This document shows, piece after piece, positions 16,973-25,096 of a DNA stretch of 64,000 nucleotides. The stretch covers positions 124,001 through 188,000 of the forward strand of contig NZ_JAESWA010000019.1 of NCBI RefSeq assembly GCF_016765615.1, read 5' to 3'. Position 1 is the stretch's first letter; the number at the start of each line of letters is the position of its first letter. The position numbers and the translations under genes are program-made. Source of the stretch: Clostridium paridis. Its GTDB lineage: Bacteria; Bacillota; Clostridia; Clostridiales; Clostridiaceae. The notes below the pieces were generated by a model that saw nothing but the letters and a program-made list of their open reading frames with translations, made no database searches and had not been told where the DNA came from.

Positions 16973-17614
16973 ATGGATTATGTGACAAGCTTATTACCTT
17001 CATTAATGGAAGGGCTTTTAGAAACATTAAAAATATTTGCAGTGACTTTGGCTCTTTCATTACCATTGGGAGTAATAGTTGCACTGGGAAGATTATCGAA
17101 AATAAAAATAATAAATACTATAGCTCAAGTATATATATGGATTATGAGAGGTACTCCGTTACTTTTGCAAATAATATTTATATTCTTTGGATTACCAATT
17201 ATAAATGTAACTATAGATAGATTCCCAGCAGCAATATTAGCCTTTGTATTAAATTATGGAGCTTATTTTGGAGAAATATTTAGAGCAGGAATAGAGTCCA
17301 TTGATAAAGGCCAATATGAGGCTTCAGAAGTTTTAGGCATGTCAAATTCACAAACATTTTTTAGAATAGTACTTCCTCAGATGATAAAAAGAGTATTACC
17401 TCCAGTTTCAAATGAAGTAATTACTTTAGTTAAGGATACAGCATTAGTATATGTTGTAGGCTTGGATGAATTATTGAGATTTGCTAAAATAGCATCTAAT
17501 AGGGATGCATCACTGATACCTTTAGTTGTAGTAGCAGTATTTTATTTATTGCTAACAGCAATTCTTACTAAAGTATTCCAGAGTTTAGAGAAGAAATATT
17601 CTTATTATTCATAG
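16973..17614 (+). CDS. Polar amino acid ABC transporter permease
   Basis: This 213-residue His/Glu/Gln/Arg/opine-type permease has about five membrane helices, the family motif RGTPLLLQ near 60 and the EAA loop EASEVLGMSNSQTFFRIVLPQ near 120-140, given here as landmarks only. It probably forms a homodimer that receives substrate from the lipoprotein encoded upstream and is powered by the ATPase encoded 11 bases downstream. An AGGAGTG site precedes the ATG. Confidence 0.93.
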   Translation: MDYVTSLLPSLMEGLLETLKIFAVTLALSLPLGVIVALGRLSKIKIINTIAQVYIWIMRGTPLLLQIIFIFFGLPIINVTIDRFPAAILAFVLNYGAYFGEIFRAGIESIDKGQYEASEVLGMSNSQTFFRIVLPQMIKRVLPPVSNEVITLVKDTALVYVVGLDELLRFAKIASNRDASLIPLVVVAVFYLLLTAILTKVFQSLEKKYSYYS

Positions 17615-17625
17615 GAGGATAAATT

Positions 17626-18375
17626 ATGAGTTTAGTAGTAAAGGAATTAAATAAATCCTTCAAGGGGAAAAAGGTTCTTAATAATGTAAGCTTCGAAGTT
17701 AAGCAAGGAGAAATTGTTGCACTATTAGGGCAATCTGGTGCAGGAAAAACTACGGTTTTAAGATGTATAAATGGGCTTGAAAAGGCTGATGGGGGAAGTA
17801 TTGAAGTAGATGGAAACTTCCTATTTAAGAAAGAAGATAGAAAAATAGTATATTCATCTGGGGAAGAAATGAAAAATGTTAGAAGAAGTTTAGGATTAGT
17901 ATTTCAAAACTTTAATTTATTTCCTCATATGTCTGTTATGGAGAATATAATAGAGGCCCCAGTTAACGTCTATAAAGTTCCAAAGGAAGAAGCAAAGGAA
18001 AAAGCTAGAGACTTACTTAAACAAGTAGGTTTAGAAGAGAAAGAAGATTCATATCCATTTGAGCTTTCTGGTGGACAAAAGCAAAGAGTAGCTATAGCAA
18101 GAGCTTGTGCATTGAATCCTAAAATAATGTGCTTCGATGAACCTACTTCAGCTTTAGATCCAGAGTTAACTGAAGGAATAGCAACAGCTATTGAAGGTTT
18201 AGCTAAAACTGGAATGGGGGTATTAATAATTACTCACGACATGGCATTTGCTAAGAGAGTTTCAGATAGAGTTCTTTTTATGGAAAATGGAGATATTATT
18301 GAAGAAGGTACTGTAGAAGAGATATTTAATAATCCTAAAAATGAACGTACTAAGAGTTTCCTTGGTAATAGTTAG
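17626..18375 (+). CDS. Polar amino acid ABC transporter ATP-binding protein
   Basis: This 249-residue GlnQ/HisP-type ATPase has Walker A GQSGAGKTT near residue 35, Q-loop LVFQNFNLFPHM near 94, signature LSGGQKQR near 147, Walker B MCFDEPTSALDPE near 167 and switch HD in ITHDM. It energises the permease encoded just upstream. Its AGGAGG site lies in the short gap after the permease stop. It is the last gene of the operon. After it comes a 110-base stretch without clear features, then a long hairpin. Confidence 0.94.
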   Translation: MSLVVKELNKSFKGKKVLNNVSFEVKQGEIVALLGQSGAGKTTVLRCINGLEKADGGSIEVDGNFLFKKEDRKIVYSSGEEMKNVRRSLGLVFQNFNLFPHMSVMENIIEAPVNVYKVPKEEAKEKARDLLKQVGLEEKEDSYPFELSGGQKQRVAIARACALNPKIMCFDEPTSALDPELTEGIATAIEGLAKTGMGVLIITHDMAFAKRVSDRVLFMENGDIIEEGTVEEIFNNPKNERTKSFLGNS

Positions 18376-18488
18376 GTAGTATAATGAAAAGTATATCTTA
18401 TCAACACATTTCTTTAACGGCTAATATGGATATAAATGATTTGGTATATAGTATCTAAAGAAACTTGAATCTCTTTAGGTCATAGATA

Positions 18489-18530
18489 AATAGGGTTTTA
18501 GAACTTGTCCCTAAGTTCTAAAACCCTATT
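18489..18530. terminator. 18-bp perfect hairpin between convergent genes
   Basis: A perfect 18-bp inverted repeat (18489-18506 with 18513-18530) encloses the loop GTCCCT between the amino acid ABC operon (+) and the MFS gene (-). Neither side has a strong T-tract, so it is only a probable bidirectional terminator. Its arm TAGGGTTTTA recurs at 33081-33090. Confidence 0.6.
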
Positions 18531-18552
18531 GTTGTATGCTGGAAAAAGGATT

Positions 18553-19788
18553 TTAAGTATTTATATGAGTAACCTTGTACAAAATCGGTATTGCAAGGGT
18601 TATAAGAATCATACCCATAAAAGCAGGTGCAGTATGACTAAGGGATACATAAATTTGCCCGCCAATGATTGGTCCAATTATTCTTGCTAAAGATTGTATA
18701 GATTGGCTGCCACCTTGAACTCTTCCTTGTTCGCTAGAATCTACAGACTTTGATACCATTCCGTTGAATGAAGGTCCGTAGATAGAATCGCCAAAACCAA
18801 ATATAAACATTCCGGCTATAAGAAGGGGATAGAAGGAGAACAAAGCAGATGCAGCAATAAGACCATAGCCTATAATCTCCGAAGTCATTCCAAGAATTAC
18901 AATTTGTATATCACTAAATTTCATCAAAAGCTTTGGCATTATGAATCCTTGTGAAATGATGTCTTGTACACCCATTATTGAAAATATAAGACCAATCAGA
19001 ACAGGCTGCCAGTTGAATGTATCTATTGTAAATTGTGTAAAGACTGCTTGCAAAGATCCGCTTGGTATCCAAAGTAAGAAACCAGAGATAAAAAGCCTCT
19101 TTAAGCTTTTCATGGAAAGTACGTTCATAAGCTGGGAGAATGGATTCAATCTTACAAGTTCGATATTTTCTAGTCTATTTTTCTTGTTAAGGCTCTCAGG
19201 CATAAAGAAGAATCCATAAACTACATTCAATAAAGTTATTATTGCACCAAAATACATAGGTACAGAATAACCAAACTTGGCAAGTAATCCTCCTAGAGTA
19301 GGTCCCATAATGGTGCCAACACCTACAACTGCACTTATCCATCCGAAGTATTTGGTTCGCTGTTCTCTAGGTGTGATATCTGCGAAATATGCAAATATTG
19401 TACTAATGGTTCCACCTGTTACTCCATCAATTATTCGACCTACAAATAGTACCCATAGTGCTCCTCCTATGCCAAAAACTAAGTATCCAATAGCTGAACC
19501 TAAAAGACATACTAAGAGTATTGGACGACGACCATATCTATCACTTAAAGCTCCAAGGCCAGGAGCTGAAAAAAACACGCAAAAGGCATAAAGAGACATC
19601 AGTAATGTAACAACAATGGCTTGATCTGCAGGATTACTTATATAAGGCTTTACTAAGAATGGTACAACAGGATTTATAATACTAAAGCCTATTCCGCATA
19701 GAAACACGGATATAAGACCAAAGATTAAGGCTTTTTTATCTATTATCTGTTCATTAATTTGTTCATCATGTGATTTTAATTTGGACAT
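18553..19788 (-). CDS. MFS drug-efflux type transporter
   Basis: This 411-residue major facilitator of the TetA/multidrug H+ antiporter type has about 12 membrane segments. Motif A in the first cytoplasmic loop reads GALSDRYGRRPIL, and motif C (about GPTLGGLL) lies in helix 5. It probably exports a toxic compound. The open frame extends to 19869, but the ATG at 19788 has the AAAGGAGA site and is preferred. The promoter and two matching inverted repeats lie just upstream, and a MarR regulator gene follows on the same strand side, so expression is very likely MarR-controlled. Confidence 0.9.
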   Translation of the reverse strand: MSKLKSHDEQINEQIIDKKALIFGLISVFLCGIGFSIINPVVPFLVKPYISNPADQAIVVTLLMSLYAFCVFFSAPGLGALSDRYGRRPILLVCLLGSAIGYLVFGIGGALWVLFVGRIIDGVTGGTISTIFAYFADITPREQRTKYFGWISAVVGVGTIMGPTLGGLLAKFGYSVPMYFGAIITLLNVVYGFFFMPESLNKKNRLENIELVRLNPFSQLMNVLSMKSLKRLFISGFLLWIPSGSLQAVFTQFTIDTFNWQPVLIGLIFSIMGVQDIISQGFIMPKLLMKFSDIQIVILGMTSEIIGYGLIAASALFSFYPLLIAGMFIFGFGDSIYGPSFNGMVSKSVDSSEQGRVQGGSQSIQSLARIIGPIIGGQIYVSLSHTAPAFMGMILITLAIPILYKVTHINT

Positions 19789-19813
19789 TTGAAATCTCCT
19801 TTCAATAGTTAAA

Positions 19814-19871
19814 TTTTGTTTCCTAGTCAACAAAAATATCATAACATCATTTTGTTTCCCTGTCAACAAAA
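19814..19871 (-). promoter_or_regulatory. MFS promoter flanked by two MarR-type operators
   Basis: On the minus strand TTGACA (19861-19866) is 17 bases from TATGAT (19838-19843). Two 22-bp near-identical inverted repeats with ends TTTTGTT and AACAAAA lie at 19814-19835 and 19850-19871 and differ at two central bases. The distal one contains the -35 box and the proximal one lies at the transcription start. A third copy sits at the MarR gene promoter, so these are the likely operators. Confidence 0.8.
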
Positions 19872-19881
19872 TGGTCGCAAT

Positions 19882-19916
19882 AAAAATGCAGCCCTATCTC
19901 AATAGAGTTAGGCTGC
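19882..19916 (-). terminator. Terminator of the marR gene
   Basis: GCAGCC (19888-19893) pairs with GGCTGC (19911-19916), with an extended inner stem containing a bulge. Read on the minus strand it is followed by TTTTTATT. It separates the regulator from the MFS promoter. Confidence 0.75.
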
Positions 19917-19937
19917 CTGGTTTTTTATTATTTAAAC

Positions 19938-20411
19938 TTATTCTGACTTAATATCTATACCTTGTTTTTTTATTTCTTCATCCAAATGCTTACTATACTT
20001 TTCCATGAATCTAAGCATACTGTCAAGTTGTTCATCAGTTACCTGCTCGAATACGACTTTATCACGCTCCTGAAACTCTTTGTGAAGTTCTTCATGGATT
20101 TTATAAATCTCTTGCCCTTGTTCAGTAAGGCTGAAATAAATTTCTTTCTTATTATCGGGTTTCTGATAGCTTTCAATAACACCTTTCTGTATAAGCTTCT
20201 TGGTTATTTTGCTTATGGCTCCCCTAGTCATATAAAAGGACTCTGCAAGTTTTGTTACGTTAGAATCTACATTTCTTCCGATGAATTCGATACAATGTAC
20301 TTCAGAAGATTTAAAGCCCCTAAATTGATCTTCCATCTTAAGCTTATTAAGCCAAGCCATTTTGTTAAATAAGTTCCTGAAGTTAATTTTGACCTGTTCT
20401 TCTTTGTTCAT
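19938..20411 (-). CDS. MarR family transcriptional regulator
   Basis: This 157-residue winged-helix protein has the MarR core: a recognition segment NVTKLAESFYMTRGAISKIT near residues 55-75 and the wing with a conserved Asp-Lys region (PDNKKEIYFSLTEQGQEIY), then long C-terminal dimerisation helices. A longer open frame runs to 20567, but ATG 20411 has the GGGAGG site. Its promoter contains one copy of the same inverted repeat found twice at the MFS promoter, so it likely represses itself and the exporter and is released by the exporter's substrate. Confidence 0.92.
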   Translation of the reverse strand: MNKEEQVKINFRNLFNKMAWLNKLKMEDQFRGFKSSEVHCIEFIGRNVDSNVTKLAESFYMTRGAISKITKKLIQKGVIESYQKPDNKKEIYFSLTEQGQEIYKIHEELHKEFQERDKVVFEQVTDEQLDSMLRFMEKYSKHLDEEIKKQGIDIKSE

Positions 20412-20447
20412 GACCTGTATCCTCCCACCTATTGGTGTAATAACAAT

Positions 20448-20481
20448 ATTATAGTAAACTTTTGTTTCTATATCAACAATA
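20448..20481 (-). promoter_or_regulatory. marR promoter with third operator copy
   Basis: On the minus strand TTGATA (20471-20476) is 17 bases from a perfect TATAAT (20448-20453). The -35 box lies within a third version of the TTTTGTT...AACAA repeat (20460-20481). Confidence 0.78.
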
Positions 20482-20510
20482 CTAGAATAATTATAATGGT
20501 AAAATTTGAT

Positions 20511-20540
20511 TTGAAAAATATGATTTCTATATTTTATAAT
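20511..20540 (+). promoter_or_regulatory. Promoter of the UbiA-family gene
   Basis: TTGAAA (20511-20516) is 18 bases from a perfect TATAAT (20535-20540); the gene starts 28 bases further on. Confidence 0.7.
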
Positions 20541-20567
20541 TAATAAGAAATGGAGTGAAGATAACAA

Positions 20568-21521
20568 ATGAATATTAAAAGCTTTTTTAAGTTAGCAGAA
20601 ATACAGACAAAGGTAGCAAGTGTAGTTCCTTTCTTATTAGGATCACTTATAGCTATATATAGATATAGCAGTTTTAATATAATAAATTTTATAATAATGT
20701 TTGTTTCTTTATTATGTATAGATATGGCAACGACTGTAATAAATAACTATGTAGACTATAAAAGAGCTATAAAGAAATATGGGTATGGTTATGAGGAGCA
20801 TAATGCCATTGTAAGATATAATATAAAAGAAAACCATGTAGTTTCTGTAATAGGGGCTTTACTTTTCATAGCAATGGGATTTGGTGTGATTTTGTATTTA
20901 AGAACAAATATAATTGTTCTACTTTTAGGCGCATTTTCTTTTTTTATTGGGGTAATTTATTCTTTTGGACCAATTCCTATATCTAGAACGCCCCTAGGAG
21001 AACTTCTATCAGGAATCTTTATGGGTGGGATAATACTTTTTATAGCAATTTATATACATATTATAGATAAAAACATAATTAACATAGCTGTGGTAGAAAC
21101 AAATATCAATTTAGCTTTTGAATTTAAGGAAATCATAATAATAATCTTATTATCTATACCTACCATATCTGGCATTGCAAATATTATGCTAGCTAATAAT
21201 ATTTGTGATAGAGAAGATGATATAGAAAATAGAAGATATACCTTACCAGTTTACGTTGGGAATAAGTTAGCTTTGAAGATTTATAAGTGGATTTACTATA
21301 TAGCATATCTAGATTTAGTAGCATTAATTATTATAAGAGCTGAACCAGTATTTTCTATATTGTCATTACTAACCTTTTTTATTGTTAATAGAAACATTAG
21401 AATATTTGAAGCAGAGCATATAAAAAGCAAAACTTTTGTATTGTCAGTAAAGAACTTTCTTATAATAAACGGGGTAAGGGTATTAGCTTATGGAGTAAGT
21501 ATCTTAGCTTTTAAACTTTAG
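20568..21521 (+). CDS. UbiA family prenyltransferase (MenA-like)
   Basis: This 317-residue membrane protein has about eight to nine helices and attaches a polyprenyl chain to an aromatic ring in the membrane, as MenA does in menaquinone synthesis. The second Asp-rich motif is clear (NICDREDDIENRRYTLP near residue 212). The first, normally NDxxDxxxD, reads NNYVDYKRA near residue 62, so one metal-binding Asp is replaced by Asn. No other menaquinone genes are nearby and clostridia usually lack respiratory quinones, so the true acceptor is uncertain. It is divergent from marR, with its own promoter and terminator. Confidence 0.85.
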   Translation: MNIKSFFKLAEIQTKVASVVPFLLGSLIAIYRYSSFNIINFIIMFVSLLCIDMATTVINNYVDYKRAIKKYGYGYEEHNAIVRYNIKENHVVSVIGALLFIAMGFGVILYLRTNIIVLLLGAFSFFIGVIYSFGPIPISRTPLGELLSGIFMGGIILFIAIYIHIIDKNIINIAVVETNINLAFEFKEIIIIILLSIPTISGIANIMLANNICDREDDIENRRYTLPVYVGNKLALKIYKWIYYIAYLDLVALIIIRAEPVFSILSLLTFFIVNRNIRIFEAEHIKSKTFVLSVKNFLIINGVRVLAYGVSILAFKL

Positions 21522-21541
21522 TTTTTAGAATAATAAATATG

Positions 21542-21575
21542 AAAAAAAGATAGCTTAATAAGCTATCTTTTTCAT
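21542..21575. terminator. Bidirectional terminator between ubiA-like and G5/3D genes
   Basis: A 13-bp stem (21544-21556 with 21560-21572) with a tight loop has A-rich and T-rich flanks and serves converging genes. Confidence 0.85.
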
Positions 21576-21586
21576 ACTCTGTTTGG

Positions 21587-22576
21587 CTAATCTAAGATAT
21601 ATACATTGATGTTTTTCACAGCCCAATTTAGAGCTTCGCCCTTTGTATTAAAGAAAACATCAATGGTATTTCCCTTAACACCAGAACCAGAGTCTGCAGC
21701 AATTGCAAATCCATACCCTGGGATATACATTTTTGTACCAAATGATATAACAGACGGATCTACTGCTACAGTACTATAACCTTCACTATTTCTTACAGCC
21801 TGTCTCCCGCTAGCTGTATAAGTGCTTCCAACTCCATTAACTGCCCAGTAGGCTGTTGTCCTACAGTAAATCTTTTTAGAGAAGGACATAGGTTCTCCAC
21901 CTCTGGAAACAGCTACGGCACTTTGAGTACCTTGAACAACAACCTCATTTACTGGTTCAGTAACAACTTTTTCATTAATTGCTTCTCTGGAAATTTCTTT
22001 GCCATCTTCATATAAAACTTTATAGGTAACTTCTTTCTTACCTTTTACCCCTGACTGAGTGGTTTTTTTGAAGATGCTTAACAAGTTATTATCTGACTTA
22101 ACAATTGTTGTGTAGTTTGTTGCTACAGTTTCAGTTATAGTTTTTGAGTCTACACGTGTTATTTTTATCTTCATTCCATCCGATAATTCAGATGTTTTTT
22201 CTGGTTGTACTTTATCATCTTTTCCTAGAGATATTCCTTCAGATTCAAGCATATTAGATATGTCGTCTTCAGCAGAAAGCACAGAAATATCCTTGCCATC
22301 AACTGTTACAATTAAGTTCATAGCTCTTATAACGGTTATTTTATCTGTTTTCTGAAGCTTTGAATCGAGAGCAGGTTCAACTCTATCTTTTTTTCCTAAA
22401 GTGATACCTTCATCATCTAGGACTTTTTCAACTGTATTTTCGTAAGTAGTTATGGTCTTATTTTCATTATCCACAACTAAAGTAATATTCTTTTGCTTTG
22501 AATGTATTAGTACGACTAAAATTATAATTAATAGTAAAGATGCTAGTATAGCTACAGTTTTTTTGTTAATATTCAT
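21587..22576 (-). CDS. YabE-like protein with DUF348, G5 and 3D domains
   Basis: This 329-residue secreted or membrane-anchored cell wall protein has an N-terminal membrane segment (residues 8-26), two DUF348 ubiquitin-like repeats (about 30-80 and 85-135), a G5 domain (about 140-215) and a C-terminal 3D domain (235-329). The 3D domain has the conserved Asp triad, including AVDPSVISFGTKMYIPGYG and AADSGSGVKGNTIDVF. Such proteins resemble resuscitation factors and are likely lytic transglycosylases acting on peptidoglycan. The ATG at 22576 lacks a good ribosome binding site; a perfect AAAGGAGG (22627-22634) sits 8 bases before an in-frame ATT at 22618, so translation may begin there with 14 more residues. 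Confidence 0.9.
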   Translation of the reverse strand: MNINKKTVAILASLLLIIILVVLIHSKQKNITLVVDNENKTITTYENTVEKVLDDEGITLGKKDRVEPALDSKLQKTDKITVIRAMNLIVTVDGKDISVLSAEDDISNMLESEGISLGKDDKVQPEKTSELSDGMKIKITRVDSKTITETVATNYTTIVKSDNNLLSIFKKTTQSGVKGKKEVTYKVLYEDGKEISREAINEKVVTEPVNEVVVQGTQSAVAVSRGGEPMSFSKKIYCRTTAYWAVNGVGSTYTASGRQAVRNSEGYSTVAVDPSVISFGTKMYIPGYGFAIAADSGSGVKGNTIDVFFNTKGEALNWAVKNINVYILD

Positions 22577-22651
22577 TAGGGCCTTGATCTTTAAAAGGGC
22601 CGTTTCTTTAATACTAATGAAAATCTCCTCCTTTTGCTATGCTATATGAAA

Positions 22652-22680
22652 ATGATAGCGGTTTTTCACTGGCTTGTCAA
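22652..22680 (-). promoter_or_regulatory. Promoter of the G5/3D gene
   Basis: On the minus strand TTGACA (22675-22680) is 17 bases from TATCAT (22652-22657). The -35 box is half of a 14-bp perfect palindrome (22675-22688) whose other half is a TTGACA facing the opposite way. Confidence 0.75.
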
Positions 22681-22902
22681 ATTTGACAGAAAACCAAGGT
22701 TTAATTAGTATATAATGGAATTTTTTAAATGAGAATAATTAAAGTTATAATAATTTTTGCGATTATTAAGGAAATGATAATACAATAAAGGAAAAAATAT
22801 AAAATTGAATATTAATAAGAAAAATATGGGATAAGTGAATAAAAAGAATAGATTTGAATATAATAATAGTGAACAGTGATGAAGTGGATGCGCTTTTAAT
22901 GG

Positions 22903-22931
22903 TTGCATAAAAACCTTCATCATGCTAAAAT
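22903..22931 (+). promoter_or_regulatory. Probable promoter of the zinc-ribbon gene, with long leader
   Basis: TTGCAT (22903-22908) is 17 bases from TAAAAT (22926-22931). The leader would be about 100 bases. An 8-bp inverted repeat TGATGAAG (22877-22884 with 22915-22922) spans the -35 box. The 200 bases upstream (22690-22876) are AT-rich with no supported gene. Confidence 0.55.
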
Positions 22932-23039
22932 ATAATAGCCAAGGTAAATAAAAGATTTAAATACTTATTCATCATTTCTTCTTTTAAGAACAGGATGTAA
23001 ATGTGTTTAAGATCTTGATATTAAAAGGAGGAATTTGAA

Positions 23040-23210
23040 ATGGCTGATAAGACTATTTTATGTAAGGACTGTGGAAAAGAATTCATCTTCACTGAAGGAG
23101 AACAAGAATTCTACAAAGAAAAAGGATTTGAAAATGATCCAGTAAGATGTCCAGAGTGCAGAAAAGCTAGAAAAGCTCAAAGCAACAACAATAGAAACTT
23201 CAGAAGATAG
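23040..23210 (+). CDS. Zinc-ribbon miniprotein (zf-trcl type)
   Basis: This 56-residue basic protein has a four-Cys zinc ribbon: Cys8-x2-Cys11 (CKDCGKEF) and Cys37-x2-Cys40 (CPECRK), with FTEGEQEFYKEKGF between them and an Asn/Arg-rich tail that suggests RNA binding. This matches the small 'probable zinc-ribbon' family common in clostridia. It has a perfect AAAGGAGG site, a long 5' leader and its own terminator. A DEAD-box RNA helicase gene follows 130 bases downstream, so a role in RNA or ribosome handling is plausible but inferred. Confidence 0.88.
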   Translation: MADKTILCKDCGKEFIFTEGEQEFYKEKGFENDPVRCPECRKARKAQSNNNRNFRR

Positions 23211-23218
23211 TAATTTTT

Positions 23219-23252
23219 AGCCCTATAAGAAGTACTCTTATAGGGCTTTTTA
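23219..23252 (+). terminator. Rho-independent terminator of the zinc-ribbon gene
   Basis: A perfect 11-bp stem (23219-23229 with 23237-23247) with a 7-base loop is followed by TTTTATT. Confidence 0.88.
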
Positions 23253-23341
23253 TTGAGTGTAAACAATATATTAATAAAAATGTAGAAGATTGTTTATATT
23301 ATGTATATACAATCAACATAAAGAAGAAGGATGGAAAATTA

Positions 23342-24919
23342 ATGAGTGAAATGAACTTTAAAGAATTAGGATTAAATGAAGATGTATTAAAGGCTATAGA
23401 CGATATGGGCTTTGAAGAACCTTCAAAGATACAAGAGAAAGTAATACCAGTTTTATTACAAGGATTTGATGTAATAGGTCAAGCGCAAACAGGTACAGGA
23501 AAAACTTTAGCTTTTGGAGCTCCAGTACTTAACAATATTACCTTTGGCAATAAAAATACTAAATGTTTAGTATTAGCACCTACTAGAGAATTAGCCATTC
23601 AAGTAAATGAAGAATTAGTAAGAATAGCTAAGCATACAAGAGCAAGAATATTACCTGTTTATGGTGGTCAATCAATTGATAGACAAATAAAAGCACTTAA
23701 TAGAGGGATTGACATAATAGTTGGTACTCCAGGTAGAGTTCTAGATTTAATGAGAAGAAACGTAATAAATCTTAGAAATATTGATTTCTTAGTAATGGAT
23801 GAAGCCGATGAAATGCTTAATATGGGATTTATTGATGATATAGAGGAGATTCTTAAAGGAACAAATCCTGAAAGACAAACACTATTATTCTCAGCAACAA
23901 TGCCAGCAGAAATTAAAAAACTAGCTAAAAATTATATGAAAGATGATGCACAACATATTTCTATAATAAAGAATGAAATGACAGTTTCTACAGTTAGTCA
24001 ATACTATTATGAAGTAAAACATTCTGACAGAGTAGAGTCATTATGTAGAATTCTTGATGTGGATTCCCCTACAGCAGCAATAATATTCTGTAAGACTAAA
24101 AAGGGAGTAGACGAGTTAGTATCATCTATGCAAGCAAGAGGATACAGTGTTGAAGGTATGCATGGTGATTTAACACAAAATCATAGAATGAATACTCTTA
24201 GAAAGTTTAAAGAAGGACATTTAGAATTCTTAGTAGCTACAGATGTTGCCGCAAGAGGTATAGATGTAGAGAATGTTACTCACGTTATAAACTATGATCT
24301 TCCACAAGATACAGAATCATATGTTCACAGAATAGGAAGAACAGGTAGAGCTAACAGAGAAGGTGTTGCATATACTTTAGTTACTCCAAGAGAGTATAGA
24401 GCATTAAAGCAAATAGAGAGAGCAACAAAAGGTAAGATAAAGAGAAAAGAAATACCTACAATTGATGATATATTTGAAGCAAAATATAACACAATCTATA
24501 CAAAAGTAAAAGAAACAATAGAAGGCGAAGATTTCAGTAAGTTTATACCTTTAGCAGAACAAATAGATGCAGAATTTGATTTAGTTGATGTTGCAGCTGC
24601 ATTAATGAATATGATATACAGCAAAGAAGTTTCTTATGATTCTTCTGAGAATTCTATATCAGTAAAATCAAGTGGTGGATATGAAAGACTATTTATCAAT
24701 CTAGGAAGAAAAGATGGTATGAATCCAAAGAGTCTATTAGCGTTCCTAAGTGAAGGTGCGAGATTTAGAAAAGAAGATATAGGAGATATTGATATCTTTG
24801 ATAAATATACATTTATAGATGCCTCTGAAGATGCTGCAAGACATATTATGAAAAATACTATAGGAAAAAGAGTTAGAGGAAGAAAAGTTAACATAGAAAT
24901 AGCTAATTCAAGAAAGTAA
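23342..24919 (+). CDS. DEAD-box RNA helicase (DeaD/CshA-like)
   Basis: This 525-residue ATP-dependent RNA helicase has the Q motif and Walker A AQTGTGKT (residues 48-55), PTRELA near 82, the DEAD box VMDEADEM near 153, SAT near 184, and HRIGRTGRA near 330. After the helicase core, residues about 455-520 form a DbpA-type RNA-binding domain (LFINLGRKDGMNPKSLLAFL and following), which in DbpA/YxiN targets 23S rRNA. The likely role is ribosome assembly or RNA unwinding in the cold. The site AGAAGAAGGATGG before the ATG is moderate. It is followed by a terminator. Confidence 0.94.
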   Translation: MSEMNFKELGLNEDVLKAIDDMGFEEPSKIQEKVIPVLLQGFDVIGQAQTGTGKTLAFGAPVLNNITFGNKNTKCLVLAPTRELAIQVNEELVRIAKHTRARILPVYGGQSIDRQIKALNRGIDIIVGTPGRVLDLMRRNVINLRNIDFLVMDEADEMLNMGFIDDIEEILKGTNPERQTLLFSATMPAEIKKLAKNYMKDDAQHISIIKNEMTVSTVSQYYYEVKHSDRVESLCRILDVDSPTAAIIFCKTKKGVDELVSSMQARGYSVEGMHGDLTQNHRMNTLRKFKEGHLEFLVATDVAARGIDVENVTHVINYDLPQDTESYVHRIGRTGRANREGVAYTLVTPREYRALKQIERATKGKIKRKEIPTIDDIFEAKYNTIYTKVKETIEGEDFSKFIPLAEQIDAEFDLVDVAAALMNMIYSKEVSYDSSENSISVKSSGGYERLFINLGRKDGMNPKSLLAFLSEGARFRKEDIGDIDIFDKYTFIDASEDAARHIMKNTIGKRVRGRKVNIEIANSRK

Positions 24920-24934
24920 TATATTAAAATTTAT

Positions 24935-24978
24935 AAGTCATGTGAGTGTGTAAAAACATCTTACATGACTTCTTTTAT
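24935..24978 (+). terminator. Rho-independent terminator of the helicase gene
   Basis: AAGTCATGT (24935-24943) pairs with ACATGACTT (24963-24971), with further inner pairs, and is followed by CTTTTATTT. A possible -10 box TATAAT (25043-25048) for the next gene has no clear -35 partner. Confidence 0.78.
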
Positions 24979-25096
24979 TTAGAAAATCCAAAAAAATTAC
25001 TAGACTTTGTAAGAAAGTAATTTTAAAATTTAATTTAATACGTATAATATAAATAAATCAATCAATAAATAGATTTATAGAGAGGATGCTAAATAT

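Noticed and set aside
18376-18488. Possible small gene after the amino acid ABC operon
   Set aside because: Only short frames without ribosome binding sites are present; I see nothing else in this stretch.
22675-22688. 14-bp perfect palindrome TGTCAAATTTGACA
   Set aside because: It is explained by two -35 boxes facing opposite ways; nothing further supports an operator.
22729-22788. A 19-codon hydrophobic reading frame behind a TTGACA-17-TAGTAT promoter
   Set aside because: It has no proper ribosome binding site, and the composition (mostly Ile and Lys codons) is what AT-rich sequence gives by chance.
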